In this document: positions 49,300-61,227 of the stretch, in pieces | Layout of the letters: each line of letters starts with the position of its first letter | How positions within the stretch are numbered: the first letter of the stretch is position 1 | Source: Conus ventricosus | Lineage: Eukaryota > Mollusca > Gastropoda > Neogastropoda > Conidae | Reading direction: 5' to 3' | Assembly: GCA_018398815.1 (NCBI GenBank) | Contig: JAFLJL010004177.1 | Location: forward strand, 1 to 64,000 | Length of the DNA: 64,000 bases | Position numbers and translations under genes: made by a program | The notes under the pieces: generated by a model | Told to the model about the DNA's origin: nothing | What the model saw: the letters and a program-made list of their open reading frames with translations, nothing else | Databases searched by the model: none

Positions 49300-50400
49300 T
49301 GCCCCCACCAAAATTCATGACATTTACAACCATCAGAACAACTAAAGATGCAAGAAATACGGGGTTTTATTGTCGTTGGTATGAACCGTTGTGTATATTT
49401 GTTGCACATCATAATAGGCAGAGAAAAAAAAAGGAACAAAATCTATTATTCGCCAAAAGGAATTTGGAAGGGTACACAGCAAACAAAAGCTAAGCCAAGC
49501 GGCAGTAGTCAGTGAACAAACCGCAAAGGAATGTTTCTCTCAACAAGCGATTAGGCCATATTTATTTACCAGCCCCTAGACGAATACCGAGCCCACACAT
49601 TTGTTAATCAACTCCAACGCCACTCAACAAATGGATCTTCTATAATTTACCCTCTGATACAATAGACGAAAAAGAATTAAGTACGCACCCACACCGTCAA
49701 TGGACAACGGCTTCAAGATACAAAGCAGCTGAACCATTAACACAAAAGAGTGCTTCAGCTGTGCTGTTTGCTATACAAATGGATAATCTCAACGAGGCCC
49801 ACAAACATACCTCGCAGATTCAAGTCGCAGATGGGAAAGACATTAAAGCCAAGTGAATCAAATTATTGTTAAAACACAAGAGTTACTATAAGCAAAGGCA
49901 TTCCAGGATTTCAAACAGACACAGCTTTAGATGAAAACTTTAACAAACAATAGCAGAAAGACTAATCTCCTACCAGTAACACAGGAGCGCTGTGACAATT
50001 CTCGCAACACAGAATGGGTTAGAAGACAGCCCTCATTTTTGCGCGCAATGAATACTAAGATTAAAAGGGCTAAAAACCAGTACAAGCACTCAAAAGAAAA
50101 ACAATAAATGTTGCAGAACGGGAGAGTCATCATCCCGCAAACTATTGCCGATTGGTATTTGAGAAGTAAAGGGTACCATATATATAACGCGGGGGGGACG
50201 CGGAAGGGGACACTCGCATCAGGGCAACCGATCCAGTTTGGGCGTGTATGATCCATAATGAAATAAAAAGAAATGTAAAAAATGAATCCGCGCCGTGTAT
50301 TATTTACTGAGAAACTGACACAACCACAATCAACAGCCCACAAAAGAACTTAATTGATAAGGAAGAACTGGCAGATAATCCCCCCAGACACAGTCCGCTT
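49300..50400 (+). pseudogene. int: Polinton retroviral-like DDE integrase, frame-broken
   Basis: The enzyme cuts target DNA and joins element ends. Blocks in order: an N-terminal region with EQTAKE and PRRIP (49,520-49,600); MDLL with the first catalytic Asp codon at 49,634; ASRYKAAEPLTQKSASAVL (about 49,713-49,770); ADGKD with the second Asp at about 49,830; and DENFNKQ with the Glu at about 49,933. The second and third acidic residues lie about 34-35 codons apart, as in D,D35E enzymes. RNTEWVRRQPSFLRAMN (about 50,005-50,055) and a C-terminal YLY/ATDPVW-like SH3 or chromo-type block at 50,170-50,250 follow. The best single frame covers only the core. The next gene (PolB) is convergent on the opposite strand, with about 350 bp between. 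Confidence 0.9.
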
Positions 50401-50744
50401 TAAAAATTAATTTAAACTTACAACATTTGAGTTTAAATGGACGCTCAGAAAGGAAGACGAAACAAGAAATGGAAAAGAAGAACCCTTGAAAATGATACGG
50501 GCAACATTTCAGGCGTGTAAGCTATTAAGGAAACAATTTTCGGAGGATTAATCAATGCATGCTAAATCATCCAATCACCTACAACTCAAACCCCCAAATT
50601 GGGAAAAAGAATATCTAGAAATAATAACAAACATTCGAACTCGTCCAGCAAACATGAGACAAAGATTTACCTGCATGGATGAAGCTTAAGATCGATCTTT
50701 ATAATAAAAGTTAGAATGAAACATATAACCCCCCTAGTTTATGC

Positions 50745-53700
50745 GCCCTCCCAGTGCCCGATTACATATGAAAACGCTGGCATAACAAACACACGTATTG
50801 AGTTATGTTCTATCTAATGACTTCTTGTTACCACGTTGTGTATAGCTCTCATGAAGAATAGATCGCAGTATTTACGTAGTCCATGATGAAATCTTATTGC
50901 CAAACAATGCTTCTTTGTAGTTTGACATAGCGATATGTTGCCTGCACAACGGGCTTGCTAGATATTTCCTTTGCCTTTCTTAATGATTTTCTCCTGGCTT
51001 CGACAAACGTCATTTTACGACCTTAAACCAATAAACTCTAATCACCCCCCTCCTATAATAAACATACCATCAACTTTCCCTAAAACCTTCATGTTAGTAA
51101 ATTGAATGTAAATGCGAATCTTTAGGTATCGATGTATCAAACCAACCCGCATGACCTTTAAGCCACATCGATTTCCAATGTCTTTATAGATGTCGTCAGT
51201 AGGATATCAATAACAAAACTATCTGGTCTCTGTGAAAAAAGCACTCTGAGACTCTGGATACAAGGTTTTTTAAAGTAAGTCATAAAGAAATTCTAAACAT
51301 CAAAAGCTTTGATAATTCTAAAACAGAAAACCCATAAATACAGGATTGTCTAATTTGACTTTCTTTTTTTTCATCTATACCAAAAAAGCAGTCATGAAAA
51401 TCTTCTGAAGTCCCCCTGATATATTAGGTTTGAAGATCAAGCTTAATTGCTATCAATCTCTCTTGGTGACCAAACAAGACATCTTTATGCTTGCGGATTC
51501 TCCATAGTTTTTTCCGGAAACAGTGTTGATCATCAGCTTGAAAAAGTCTTATTATCTGAAGCATGCATTCGTGGATTTAGTTCTGAGATCATTTCCTTCA
51601 TGATGTAGTGGTTCAAGAACGTCTATCAAAAGCAATTATGCGAAGAACAGCTGACACACTTTTAAATCCTCATGTCTTACATAAAAACTGTTAGAAGTCT
51701 GTAATGACAGACATAATTATTTTATGCCTCGAAGATTGGGCCCAAGTTTCGGCGCTCTCTTGGATTCGTCATTAGACATCTGCAGCAATGGATAGTCATA
51801 TATTCAGTTCATGGAGTTCCTGAGGATAAACTAAGTCAACATCTAGACTGAAACCACCGTTGAACAGGCGAAAAACTTGCCCAACCACTTTAAAGCCTTT
51901 TGAATAAATATTCGTACTGAGTACATCTTGAAGTTACGTAACGGAATGGATTGCGCCAATGCCCAACCCAACAGATTGTTTGCTCTAATACATGAGATAG
52001 TTAGACCTTTTACTCGATCATAGACGTCGTCCAGTATTTGTTGTTTGCTTACAGTAATGATGCGACGCCTACTAAATCCCCCACGCAAAACCGTTTTCAC
52101 ATCTGCATCCTTGTTAAATCTGACAATAAAACAATCTGAAATCTCAGTAAACTTTAAGAAAGCGTCCCAGAGCTCAACCCTGGGCGCAGAATGTAATGCG
52201 CGGGATCCAGGCTATAATGGATTTATAATGCATGTCATTCAATAATATTTCCAAAGGACGGCCGCCAACAAACAAGTATCAGCCAACACTTAAGAGTCAG
52301 ATAGTCTCCCATCGTTTTACAATCTAACTTCTGCCACGAACACAACTTGAGCATGCTGGTACTCAAAATCGCTGATGTTCCTTTCCTCAACAGTACTAGA
52401 AAAAAAACGCGCCTTTTAGGAGGAAGTGTATCTTCGTCAAACCTTTTCCCCAACTGTCATGTACTCATAAGGGTAAACAACCCTTTCTAACAAGCGTTTG
52501 GGTCAAAATATTTTCTACCGTTATTGGTCAGGACTTTAAGTGACAAGCTAGTGCCTCTAATGAACCCATCAATGTGTTGCATAGAGTCTAAAAAGACATG
52601 TTATTTAGATAAAAGCACAATGTACTTATTCTGCTGACCTGAAGCAATGCTGCTACCCTAAGGCGTTGGTTACTGCTTGCAAAATAAGATGAGAGTCGTA
52701 AAACATCGCAGTTATGAAAGAGAAGAGGGCAGCTACCTGTCTCGATCAAACTTTAAGTTGAAGATTGCATTTACTATGTGCTGCTCCTCTGAACTTTCAC
52801 TAATGTGATCATGGTCTCTTACTTTTGGAAATGGCTTTCCTCACTAAATTCAAAACCACAAATCCAAACATTGAGTGGCTGCGTCATACTGTAGTTGGTC
52901 GTCAGGCGCCATTATGATTACAGCAAACTTCAGTGATTATTAGAACATCAATACGCACTTGCATGCATGCGCTGTAAAAAATCATTTAGCCGCATCTGGT
53001 CCCCTGTAAAAATTCTGGCGTTGATTAGCGCCATCCGACCTACCACTAATGAAAGGCAAAAGAAACCAATCTGAAGATTACTCATTAAGACTGATTTTTT
53101 CGAAGTTTTTTGGGACTGGCCCTTCATAAAGGTAACAATAACGACTCTGAAGTACTGCGTACACTACGTAAGGAGAATTTTGCACCGTTTCCAGTTCTTA
53201 AAACTAACTTTAATGCCTTACTGGGGCGTAAATAAGTTCTGTATTACAGTCAACTGGGCGCGATACAATGTTTTCTTATGTTCGCTCGCGGCTTGAACAT
53301 AGGAACTCTATGTTAAACAATTTCTGCAGACTTCTTGTTTTGTGCCCATCGCTTATGAAGAATGCTGCATTAGTTTACACCTCATTGTTCGATCAATGTG
53401 TAATGTGGAGCGCCCCGCTGGTGAAAACATTAGTAGTAAGTCCCACATGATTTTTGTCTGGCATTCTATCCAATCGTTGGCCTGTTCTGGTGACACTATT
53501 AATTGGGCACCAAATACTGTTTTCCTCATCCCATGTGTAGACATTAACAGAAATGGGTTTGTTTGTTCTTCCAACTGATCAATTAGATCTACACTAACAG
53601 AAGGATATTCCACAACAAGTTAAGATCATTGATAGTAAGGGCATAGTTAACACTCTCTCTGCGATTATGTGCGGGCGTACTGCCGGCCATGCAAGAAACA

Positions 53701-53960
53701 ACACCACATAAAACATTTGTTGTCTGTATTCTTTATTGTTTAGAACTGCTTTTTGCGACTAATGCTGGGAGGTAAAGTGGAATGTGAGACTTGCCTACCA
53801 TCGGTGCATACGTTAAGCATTTTAATCTAATCTCAAAGGACTTCGCCCTCTGACCACCAGAGCCTCTCATTTTTGGCTTCTTCAGCGCAGCCCATCAAAC
53901 GTGTACGCAGTTCGTCCTGCCACCGGAGTTAATTCGTTATGATAACAGAATAAGTTGTTG
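50745..53960 (-). pseudogene. polB: Polinton protein-primed family B DNA polymerase, frame-broken
   Basis: It would replicate the element from its termini. On the minus strand, in coding order: KSHIPLP and KKAVLN blocks (about 53,740-53,830); ISVNVYTWDEENSIW (53,515-53,560); VRDHDHIS and NLKFDRD flanking a Cys/His-type site (52,738-52,825); HNCD (exonuclease-region block, about 52,700); KRFDEDTLPPK (52,410-52,450); HYSLDP and the GLS block (about 52,165-52,205); RGGFSRRR then RANNLLGWALAQ (motif A, 51,951-51,986); FFKLMINTVSGK (motif B, about 51,513-51,548); and DSFVID (motif C region, about 51,205-51,235). The C-terminal block SSWTT/ILRSILHESYTQRG lies near 50,840. The expected motif A Asp reads Arg in this frame and motif C is split by a one-base slip. 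About 1,070 codons matches the usual size. Confidence 0.92.
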
Positions 53961-56330
53961 TATAGTCGAGACCCAGACTTCTAGTTTTATCTACATTATG
54001 TTATATAGACGTTAAAACAAAGCAAACAATAACTTTAACCTGCGGGTACTATTGTTAGTTTACCTGAACTTGAGAAATAGCATGACCAACGGCTTGCCCG
54101 TACGCCTGCTGGATCAAGACTTCTAAATCAATCTCAATCCCAGCGCTTAGAAAAATTTTCGTATGCATGTGCTTCAAAAAATCACTTGTCCTTCATATAT
54201 CTTACCATGTAAGTCCTCATTTTCTAACTCAAATATTTTATTTAAATTAAAAAAAACTACTTAATCAGAATCAATTTCGAAGGTCCATTTTAGGGCGCTT
54301 GGACCTCAAAACAAAAGACTAAACACCTTTGGTGTTGGGTTAATGTGAGCTGATTAGAAACGGAATTTAATGTTTCGTTTACTTTTTTTAAGCATTAACC
54401 TTTTTATCTGCTCGGCGTCTGGCTGTTGAGAAAAACATTTCCTCGCCTTTCTATGAAGATCAAACTTTTGGTCTATTGTATCTCAAAACGGCCTGTAAAC
54501 GATTAAACTTCTTCATCCGTGATGTTTGCGTGCAGCTAGTGCTTTATTTATAATCAGTTATTGAAGGAACTAAGTTAAGTGCATGTTATAAATTGACCAT
54601 GGCCTGTGGAGAGCTTTTGAGTTTAGGTTTTTAATTATTTGCTAGCAGGCAACACCTACAGCTAACGAACACAGGACAAGACAAAAGACAACCCGCCTAG
54701 AGGTAAAGCTGCGGGTGCTCCAATGCCCGATTGCTAAGAGCCTACACTCGTTCCTCTGATGCGGCGCTTATAGTGATGCTCCAGTATTGACATATGTAAG
54801 CAGCATAAAAGGCCGCAGAATACCTTCGTTTGATTTGCTGTATTATTGGAAAGGGTCCAGCACTATGGTTTTTGTTGCAATATGTGTAATGTTTGATAAT
54901 CTAAGGTTTTTATGCTCGGGATAACTACTATCTCTTCTCAGTTGGCGCCTCTGGGCGCTGTAGGTACTCTTGGATAAACCGTGAAACAGACATGCTTTTT
55001 AAAACATAAAAATAATTTAGTAATGTATATCTTTTAAATCCATTAGTTCAATATTCAGCTGCGCCATCATATATTCAAAACCAAAAGTACAATAAGCGGT
55101 TTATATCGGCTTCTACTTACTTTTATCAATTTGAATGTTTAATACGTCTTACACAGTTCTCCCGCTACCATGTCACTGATTATCCTCCGTTGACCTTAAG
55201 GTCAATCCATAAACCGATAATTGTTGTTAAATAAATCATCGAGTCTTACACTGTGAAAGGTGAAGATCAATAGTGCCCACACGTGTCACTGTTTGGATAT
55301 CTTACACCCCCACCTCCAAACAGTTTTCTTAAATTCATCAAAAATGCTGATAAGGTTTAAGCCCGCCTAGCATAGAATAGGACGGTTAGAAACTGCCTCA
55401 ATCGAACAATGTACTATTCCGTTAATTTTTGGATTAAAAAACTATTTCCCTTCCTCAATATGAATGGTTCTTATCAACTATCACAAACAGCAATAAATAC
55501 CTTTAAGATTAAGCGATCTTGCTGAGACGCAAAAACTAAAATTCATCAAGTGTCTGCCCTGCTTCTAGGAATAAGTATGTATGCATGAAACACTCATTCG
55601 TAATATATTGCTAATTTTGACTGGATATAGTTGTTCAATCGCCAATGCTAAATTAGGGTAGCTAACAACGTCAAACTCTAACGAGATGTCCAGAAAAGCC
55701 TGATACATTGCTTCGGGTGTCGATGATTTGATAACCTTTAGTATTCATTAAAGGTAGTTCAAATAGACAATCTGTCTTTAAAGGCTCCTTGATATGAGAA
55801 GTAGGCGCAAGCGCTTTTAACAACTCAAAATCTAAGGGGAATGGAAAGCGATTACCAAACGCAAAATTTACAGCTCCATACTTTTTGCCGTCTTAGTATC
55901 TGCGGCCCATTCTATTTTTAGTGCTTCTTCATTTTTCTATTTCATTGAAACTCAAGACATCCCTATCAGTCCCGGTTAGCCTATGATTCAGAATCGTTAA
56001 AAATATGTCAGCCTTGAGAACAGAAAATATTCTTGCCCCTCAAGTTATATAAAGAAAATTTTCTTAACGATTCCCCCCCAATTCTGTACAACTGTCCTGT
56101 TTGGGGTCTTTTTTTCGAAAGGGAGGCGGGGCTATTTTGAAAGTAAGACCGCAGAGCCCCTGCACCAAACACGTCATTTAGCTCCTAGTGTCTGGAAATT
56201 TGACATAAGATTTGATCTGCATCAATAGTAGAATGGATTATTTGGAAAAGTAATATTCCGCTTATATCCCTTCACGCCAAAGGGTTCCTTTTCAGTCTTC
56301 TATGGCGGGTTCAGAATCAAGCCATGTGCT
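53960..56330 (-). pseudogene. Further minus-strand coding region upstream of PolB (N-terminal extension or separate gene)
   Basis: Smooth protein-like stretches continue beyond the recognised polymerase, for example LKHMHTKIFLSAGIEIDLEV with QAYGQAVGHAISQVQ (about 54,070-54,180) and DCLFELPLMNTKGYQ (about 55,730-55,770). The reading direction is the same as PolB. It could be an N-terminal extension of PolB, where some adintovirus polymerases carry long N-terminal regions, or a second gene. No domain was recognised. Confidence 0.4.
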
Positions 56331-56392
56331 TGCGACATTTTTTTTATAAACAAAATAAAAAAATTAATTAATTAATTAAAAACCATGCAGGG
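56330..56392. promoter_or_regulatory. AT-rich divergent intergenic spacer, candidate bidirectional promoter
   Basis: A TTTTTATAAACAAAATAAAA stretch and a TTAATTAATTAATTAA run lie between the minus-strand polymerase side and the plus-strand morphogenesis arm. This is inferred only from position and base composition. Confidence 0.3.
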
Positions 56393-57660
56393 CAATGGAA
56401 GATGCCGAAGATTATGATGTTTTTGATCTTGGAACAACATGAGTGAAATGTCCAAACCTTTGACACAGCAATCGCTCAAACGCTCTCAATGCGGGCGTGA
56501 ATTAACAGAAAGTACGGGTCGAAGCATTTTACAAAAGTTTAGGCCAAGCAACCCACTCCCCAATTTATAGACCCAAATGATTTGAAATTAGAAGATGGGC
56601 ATTTGTCTAGTAGAAAAACTACCAAGGGCAACTTGTTCGGCTTACAAAACTAAACCAGAACCCCATCAAAGTTTTTAGCCCAGATACAATTATACAAAGA
56701 CTCAGTGTGAAAGGATCAAAATCCGCCTTGGTCTTGTTAGACCGAAATTAAAGGGCGGAGGCAGTTTCTTTTCAAAACATCAAAACACACTGCAAAGGAA
56801 CTCCCAACAGCTAACCAAATCAAAACATGGAACTTGAATGAATTAAATCAATCGTGCAGATGGAATAATAAATGCCATTAGAACAGAACCAGTATTTTTC
56901 AGAGAAACAGCAATAAAGACTATACACACTCCCCCTCTGCCATGCGAGAAATAGCGGCCCCTGATCATGCTTTGAAGAAGCATTAGAGGCGAATTCACAA
57001 ACAATTTAGCAAAACAAGGTGAACTAGATGAGCATATAAAAAGAGAAAAAGACAAACTCGTTGAGCTGATGGACGCCAACTAAGGGCCTGATATTAAAGA
57101 AAGAATAAGACAAAGACAAAAGAACTTGAACCAGAAAGATCCTCAAGACAAAAGTGCTAACTACAAACCCGAGACCAAATTACGAACTCACGTGAATAGA
57201 ACAAGAGAAACTATCGAAAACAAATTTTATCCTGAAGACACACACAAGCAGAACGAATAAAAACACTGTATAGCGAGAGCCACGGCGTCACATTAGCAAG
57301 CGGGTTCTAACGGCCTTAGGATTTGCAAATAGTACACTGGTTGTTGGCTATTACCGGCGGCGGTGAGCCAAAGATCAGTAACCTCCGCCGCCATACGCCG
57401 ACCCACCTGATAAAATCATTGGTAAAAACACAAACTTGATCATCTTGGGCAGGGGATGAAAAAATAGCCAGTAAAGCCGTATGACGCTTACCTGGTATAT
57501 TATGCAGTATAGTTTAGCTGGCTTTTGTCTACTGCAAGCAAAGTAGGATGGCTATTAAGGCCGGAGCACATTATGGGCAATAGCTCTCTTTATCGTTGGG
57601 TTTATATTTAGTAAATAAAGACCAAGTAATCCTAGGCCAGTTAATCCACTAACAAGCGCT
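56390..57660 (+). pseudogene. Polinton coiled-coil / Gly-rich / membrane-segment protein(s), right copy
   Basis: The region 56,390-56,850 reads through frameshifts as a soluble stretch (MSKPLTQQSLKRS near 56,449). A Lys/Glu/Arg-rich coiled-coil segment follows (DEHIKREKDKLVELM, 57,025-57,070, and KERIRQRQKNLNQ). Then come a Gly-rich hydrophobic segment (about 57,290-57,400) and a Trp-containing hydrophobic helix (SWLLSTASK near 57,520). This could be one long or two adjacent genes. The second half aligns with 1-600. Transcription direction reverses here relative to PolB, so a divergent promoter region is expected at about 56,330-56,390, where AT-rich DNA (TTAATTAATTAATTAA) is present. Confidence 0.5.
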
Positions 57661-58700
57661 GTCTTTCAAAATCAGGTCTGAGTCTTATACTGACTTTGGG
57701 GTCGGACTTCGGGGATTGGATGACTTAATCTTGGTGTTTTTTTACTGCTTGCACTATTACTGGCTCAAGAATTTATGTGAGTTATTCCAACCTTCGTCAT
57801 TGCCTGCCTCAAAAGAAATTTCATTATTATAGTTTATTATTGTACCTATCTAGGAGCCTACGGTCAGAAGGCAACATGTATAAACCAGTGCCGAACAGCA
57901 CAGTCCTACTTCGATCTTGCGCTATTGTAAAACATTTGGTACCTTGAATACTTTGAAGGTAAATCAACATAGACAATAATGGCGTCCTCAAAATTTGCTA
58001 CGTATTATGTTATTTTGTGCGTCAAAGCCAGTAGAAGGATCAGTTACCTCGATCTTGCCCTGTGCATTGCGACCCTAGAAACACCAACGTAAGTACGAAT
58101 GATTCGTTTATTCCGTTCTAGTCCCGCCCCTAGTTAGCCCTTAGAAGAGTCCTAAGATAAATGATGTCCATCTGTATTAATGCTCTTGCTGTAGGGACCC
58201 GGGCCTGACATTGGGGCCTGAAAACGAAATTTTAGAAAGGAGGATGCCAGTCATAGTTATACTTTCTGGATGCGTGCCCCGAAAATAAAGGTCGCCTAAG
58301 GCCATGATAATGATCCCACCTTTTGTACTAAACAGCCTGTCTTGAAGGTAATATTGAATTCGTTCCAGATCCTATCAAAAGGCCTTCATGTCTAATCTGT
58401 TGCTAAATGGATTAAAACGGTTTGTCATATTGGCAATGGCGCTGCAATTCCAGATCAAATACTCCAAAAGTGTAATAGAAATGAATCAGTACACTGACCA
58501 ACACCAAAGATCATGGTGATTTAAAATGATCAGCATACGACACTCCACACCCTAGTTGCTTCCAAAAACACATGCCAAGTATAAACTGGTCTTATAAACT
58601 GCAATTCTGGATGACTAAACCACGCTTTCATTGATGCGGTCGTTTTTCACAATAGGGGGGTTAAGATAGCTTCTTCCAATGAGTACTCACCTTTTTTATG
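57660..58700 (+). pseudogene. Conserved unassigned coding block, right copy
   Basis: Aligns with 600-1,630. Short protein-like stretches include YKPVPNSTVLLRSCAIVKH (about 57,880-57,935). About 1 kb. Candidate for a structural gene, but no capsid motif was seen. Confidence 0.4.
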
Positions 58701-58779
58701 CAAAGTGGCAGTCTGGGTAACAGCAATGTCAAGATAAACATTTGCATATATTTTTAAGAATTGTAGTGCGGCCCAACAG

Positions 58780-59378
58780 AAAATATTGCGCCATTAATAT
58801 TTGAATGCACTCATTTTTATTTCGTTTAAAAAATTTTGTAACAATAACACACCAAACCGTCCTTCGTTTTTAGAACATGCTATTGATAACGAATGCGGAG
58901 CCAAAAAGGTTGCACTTCATCAATAATTTACAAAGACGTATGGATAAAACTAATAACGAAGCCCAAGTGCGAAAAATACGGTATCTAAAAGTTACAAAAC
59001 AGGGGCCAAAGTAGCCATTAACAATACCTGATGGTTATTACGGTTTTGCTCCTAAAAGAAGCAATGAGATAACTTTGACATTACCACAACATTAAACAAT
59101 GCAAATCTAAAACTATGGTTACCATTCAAGCCTGAAGAAGAAGGAGGGTTCCTATATGATAAACGAGCTATAGCTAAAATTTTTAGGTTTTTTTTTATTT
59201 TATCTTTAACGAGCTAACAATTAAAGAATTAGAGTATAACACCACCAAAAACTACTTAATGAGGGGAGAAAGTCCGCTCGATCTTGGGCATTACATCATA
59301 CTCTATGTTCATTTGGATTGAGCTGAGCACTGATAAAACTTATATACGGAAGGCCCTCACTGTTTTTAAGAGCTCTGG

Positions 59379-59413
<35 letters not shown>

Positions 59414-59640
59414 TCGGAAAGCAGCATATTGCGGATTATGAAATTATACAATTCCCAAATTTACGTTTCAAGGAATAGGTTTGTGGGAGGTGTCGATCAT
59501 TTACTATAAAGATCAAAGACAAAACGGGAAAGTCGTAAAAATGTGATAACCTTCACATAGTTATGGAAATAAAATAATAAACTGTACGAAAAAATGTCGG
59601 CGGGGGCCCAGAAGAACCCGGAGTTCCATGGCGCCTGTAC
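58780..59640 (+). pseudogene. Penton-like minor capsid candidate, right copy, interrupted by 30-base poly-G
   Basis: Short blocks resemble Polinton minor capsid proteins: RPSFLEHAIDNECGAKKVA (about 58,856-58,910), DGYYGFAPK-type residues near 59,029-59,055, IELSTDKTYIRKALTVF (about 59,314-59,366) and EIIQFPNLRFKE (59,439-59,475), where VxxxxFDxIxI-type blocks are expected. A 30-base G run at 59,382-59,411 replaces sequence that is normal in the left copy (about 2,160-2,180). The name is an inference from pattern, not proven; sequence search would decide. Confidence 0.42.
59382..59411. repeat. Poly-G run (30) inside a Polinton gene
   Basis: Uninterrupted. The homologous position in the left copy has ordinary mixed sequence. 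Confidence 0.97.
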
Positions 59641-60490
59641 GGTGTATTAACTTTTGGAATTAAAAGACCTTGCCGACGTTGCGGACCTTTGAAACAGAAT
59701 GGCGAAATAGGCACTTGTATGGGTTTTTGAGTACACTAAGCTGGAGATTATAAACGAAAAGAGGTTTGCGACAACCAAAAAGTATCCAAAACTAAAACTA
59801 AACCACTGCGCAATCTAGAGGCAAAATAATGATGGCCTGTATGAATATAAAATCGTTCGAAACCTGACCTCACATGGGCACAACGACCCCCATATTTAGC
59901 ATGGGAATTAAAATTTGAATCCTAATCCCATTTACATTTTTAACCATCACAAAAGTTTCAGAAAGCATTCAACTCTGCCCTTTACATGTACGCATATGCC
60001 GGACGCCAATAACGTAAAGAGATTGAAATAAAGCCGTAAGGGAACAAACAGTACATCCACCCCAGAAGAGAAACGGTTTTAAAAGAGATGCTTCAACAAA
60101 TTAACAAATTCAGTTCCACCAATAGACATTATAGGAGAATGCGTCACAATGATATATGAAATTTCTGGTCTCAAAGAATGTGGAAGAGGAATGGGTATGT
60201 TGGGCCGTAAGTGGACGACCTTCTAAAGGAAATTCTCATTAGCTGCAAAACTTAGACGTTGACAGTCTTAAAGTTACTGTCGTACGTTCTAACAATGGTG
60301 AGATATTACGATCATAACACAAGCAACAAAATCATATTATACTAAATAGAAACAATCTTACCGAACTGAATGGATATAAATCTTACACCTTTAGATCTTT
60401 ATAGGATTTTACTTATACTGAACAAGGTTAACAAGAGCATGATAAAAACAATAACTGGATTAGATTTAAACTCTGTTATAAAACTATGGA
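59640..60490 (+). pseudogene. Conserved unassigned block before the ATPase, right copy
   Basis: Aligns with 2,440-3,260. A stretch reading IDIIGECVTMIYEISGLKE lies at about 60,123-60,180. No family was named. Confidence 0.4.
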
Positions 60491-60504
60491 GCCATTAAAC
60501 TATA

Positions 60505-61100
60505 TGAACAAAACTCCTCATTGCTCATTGATTTTGTGGCAGACTGGTTGGGTGGAAAAACAATATTTGTCCCTAGACCTGTTACAAACATTAATCGTTA
60601 TAATTTTGATCATATTGGTGGGTTTTCTGTCCAAACACTAAAAGGAACAAAGCATATCAAGATAGAAAGGTATATATGGACAGATGATAACATCTATTAG
60701 TTGATCCTAGCAATAAAACTGAGAGATTGTTTAGAACAGTTTTATTAAGACTGTTTGAAGGCACGCAAAACCCTCTTATTATAGATACTGTTGGCAGAAA
60801 GAGAACATAGTTAAAAGATAAACACTTTGTCAAAACTGGCTATCAGTGGAAGACATGCTAGAATAAGTGTGTGGATTTATGTCAAAATAATAACTCAGTT
60901 TTTCAAAGACATTTAGAGAACAGTTCAAGACTGTAGTTTCATTCACATGAAAGATCCGAGATTGCAATTTGATGAATGTTTTGCGTGAAATGTGTTATTG
61001 AAAATGACCAGGAAAAACACAGGATTAAGCAAAAACTGAAATCTGAAAAGTTTAGTAAATTAGTATTGAAAACGGATACCCTACACAGTATGTTTGTTTG
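60505..61100 (+). pseudogene. Polinton packaging ATPase, right copy, frameshifted
   Basis: Same gene as 3,285-3,880. The Walker A region lies at about 60,538-60,565 (GGKTIF seen), and YNFDHI follows at about 60,600. YIWTDDN is near 60,670. The acidic Walker B region is near 60,778-60,790, the ISGRHA-type sensor region near 60,842, the SVWI block near 60,868, an FREQFK-type block near 60,913, a C-terminal KDR block near 60,950 and TQYVCL at about 61,086-61,102. Comparing the copies, each one keeps residues the other has lost, so most indels are private to one copy. It lies about 40 bp from the terminal unit. Confidence 0.87.
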
Positions 61101-61141
61101 TAAATAATCGTATTTTATGGGTTATTGAAGTCTTACTTGTT

Positions 61142-61227
61142 AGAGAACGTATAATACCAATCCTGGGTCACTTTCGCCCGAAACTGGTGAGGGCGAAAGT
61201 GGTCAGGATGGTATTTATACGTTCTCT
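61142..61227. repeat. Right terminus: palindrome of two terminal units
   Basis: AGAGAACGTATAATACCA...CACTTTCGCCC (61,142-61,179), an 11-base spacer, then GGGCGAAAGTGGTCAGGATGG...TTATACGTTCTCT (61,191-61,227). The right-hand arm is the same unit as at the left terminus in the same orientation, as if a second element began here. Confidence 0.85.

Larger units (their letters stand above)
45052..61189 (+). mobile_element. Polinton/Maverick (adintovirus-like) element, about 16.1 kb, nearly full length
   Basis: The two ends carry inverted copies of a terminal unit of about 50 bp: the left reads GGGCGAAAGTGACC...AGGATTGGTATATATACGTT, and the right is its reverse complement at 61,142-61,189. Size, an integrase near one end, a protein-primed family B polymerase on the opposite strand, and a packaging ATPase at the other end are the defining Polinton set. 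Known Polintons are 15-20 kb. A cysteine protease and a major capsid protein, also expected, could not be placed. All genes are interrupted by small indels. The long inverted repeats (hundreds of bp) typical of many Polintons were not seen; inverted similarity stops after about 55 bp. Confidence 0.88.
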
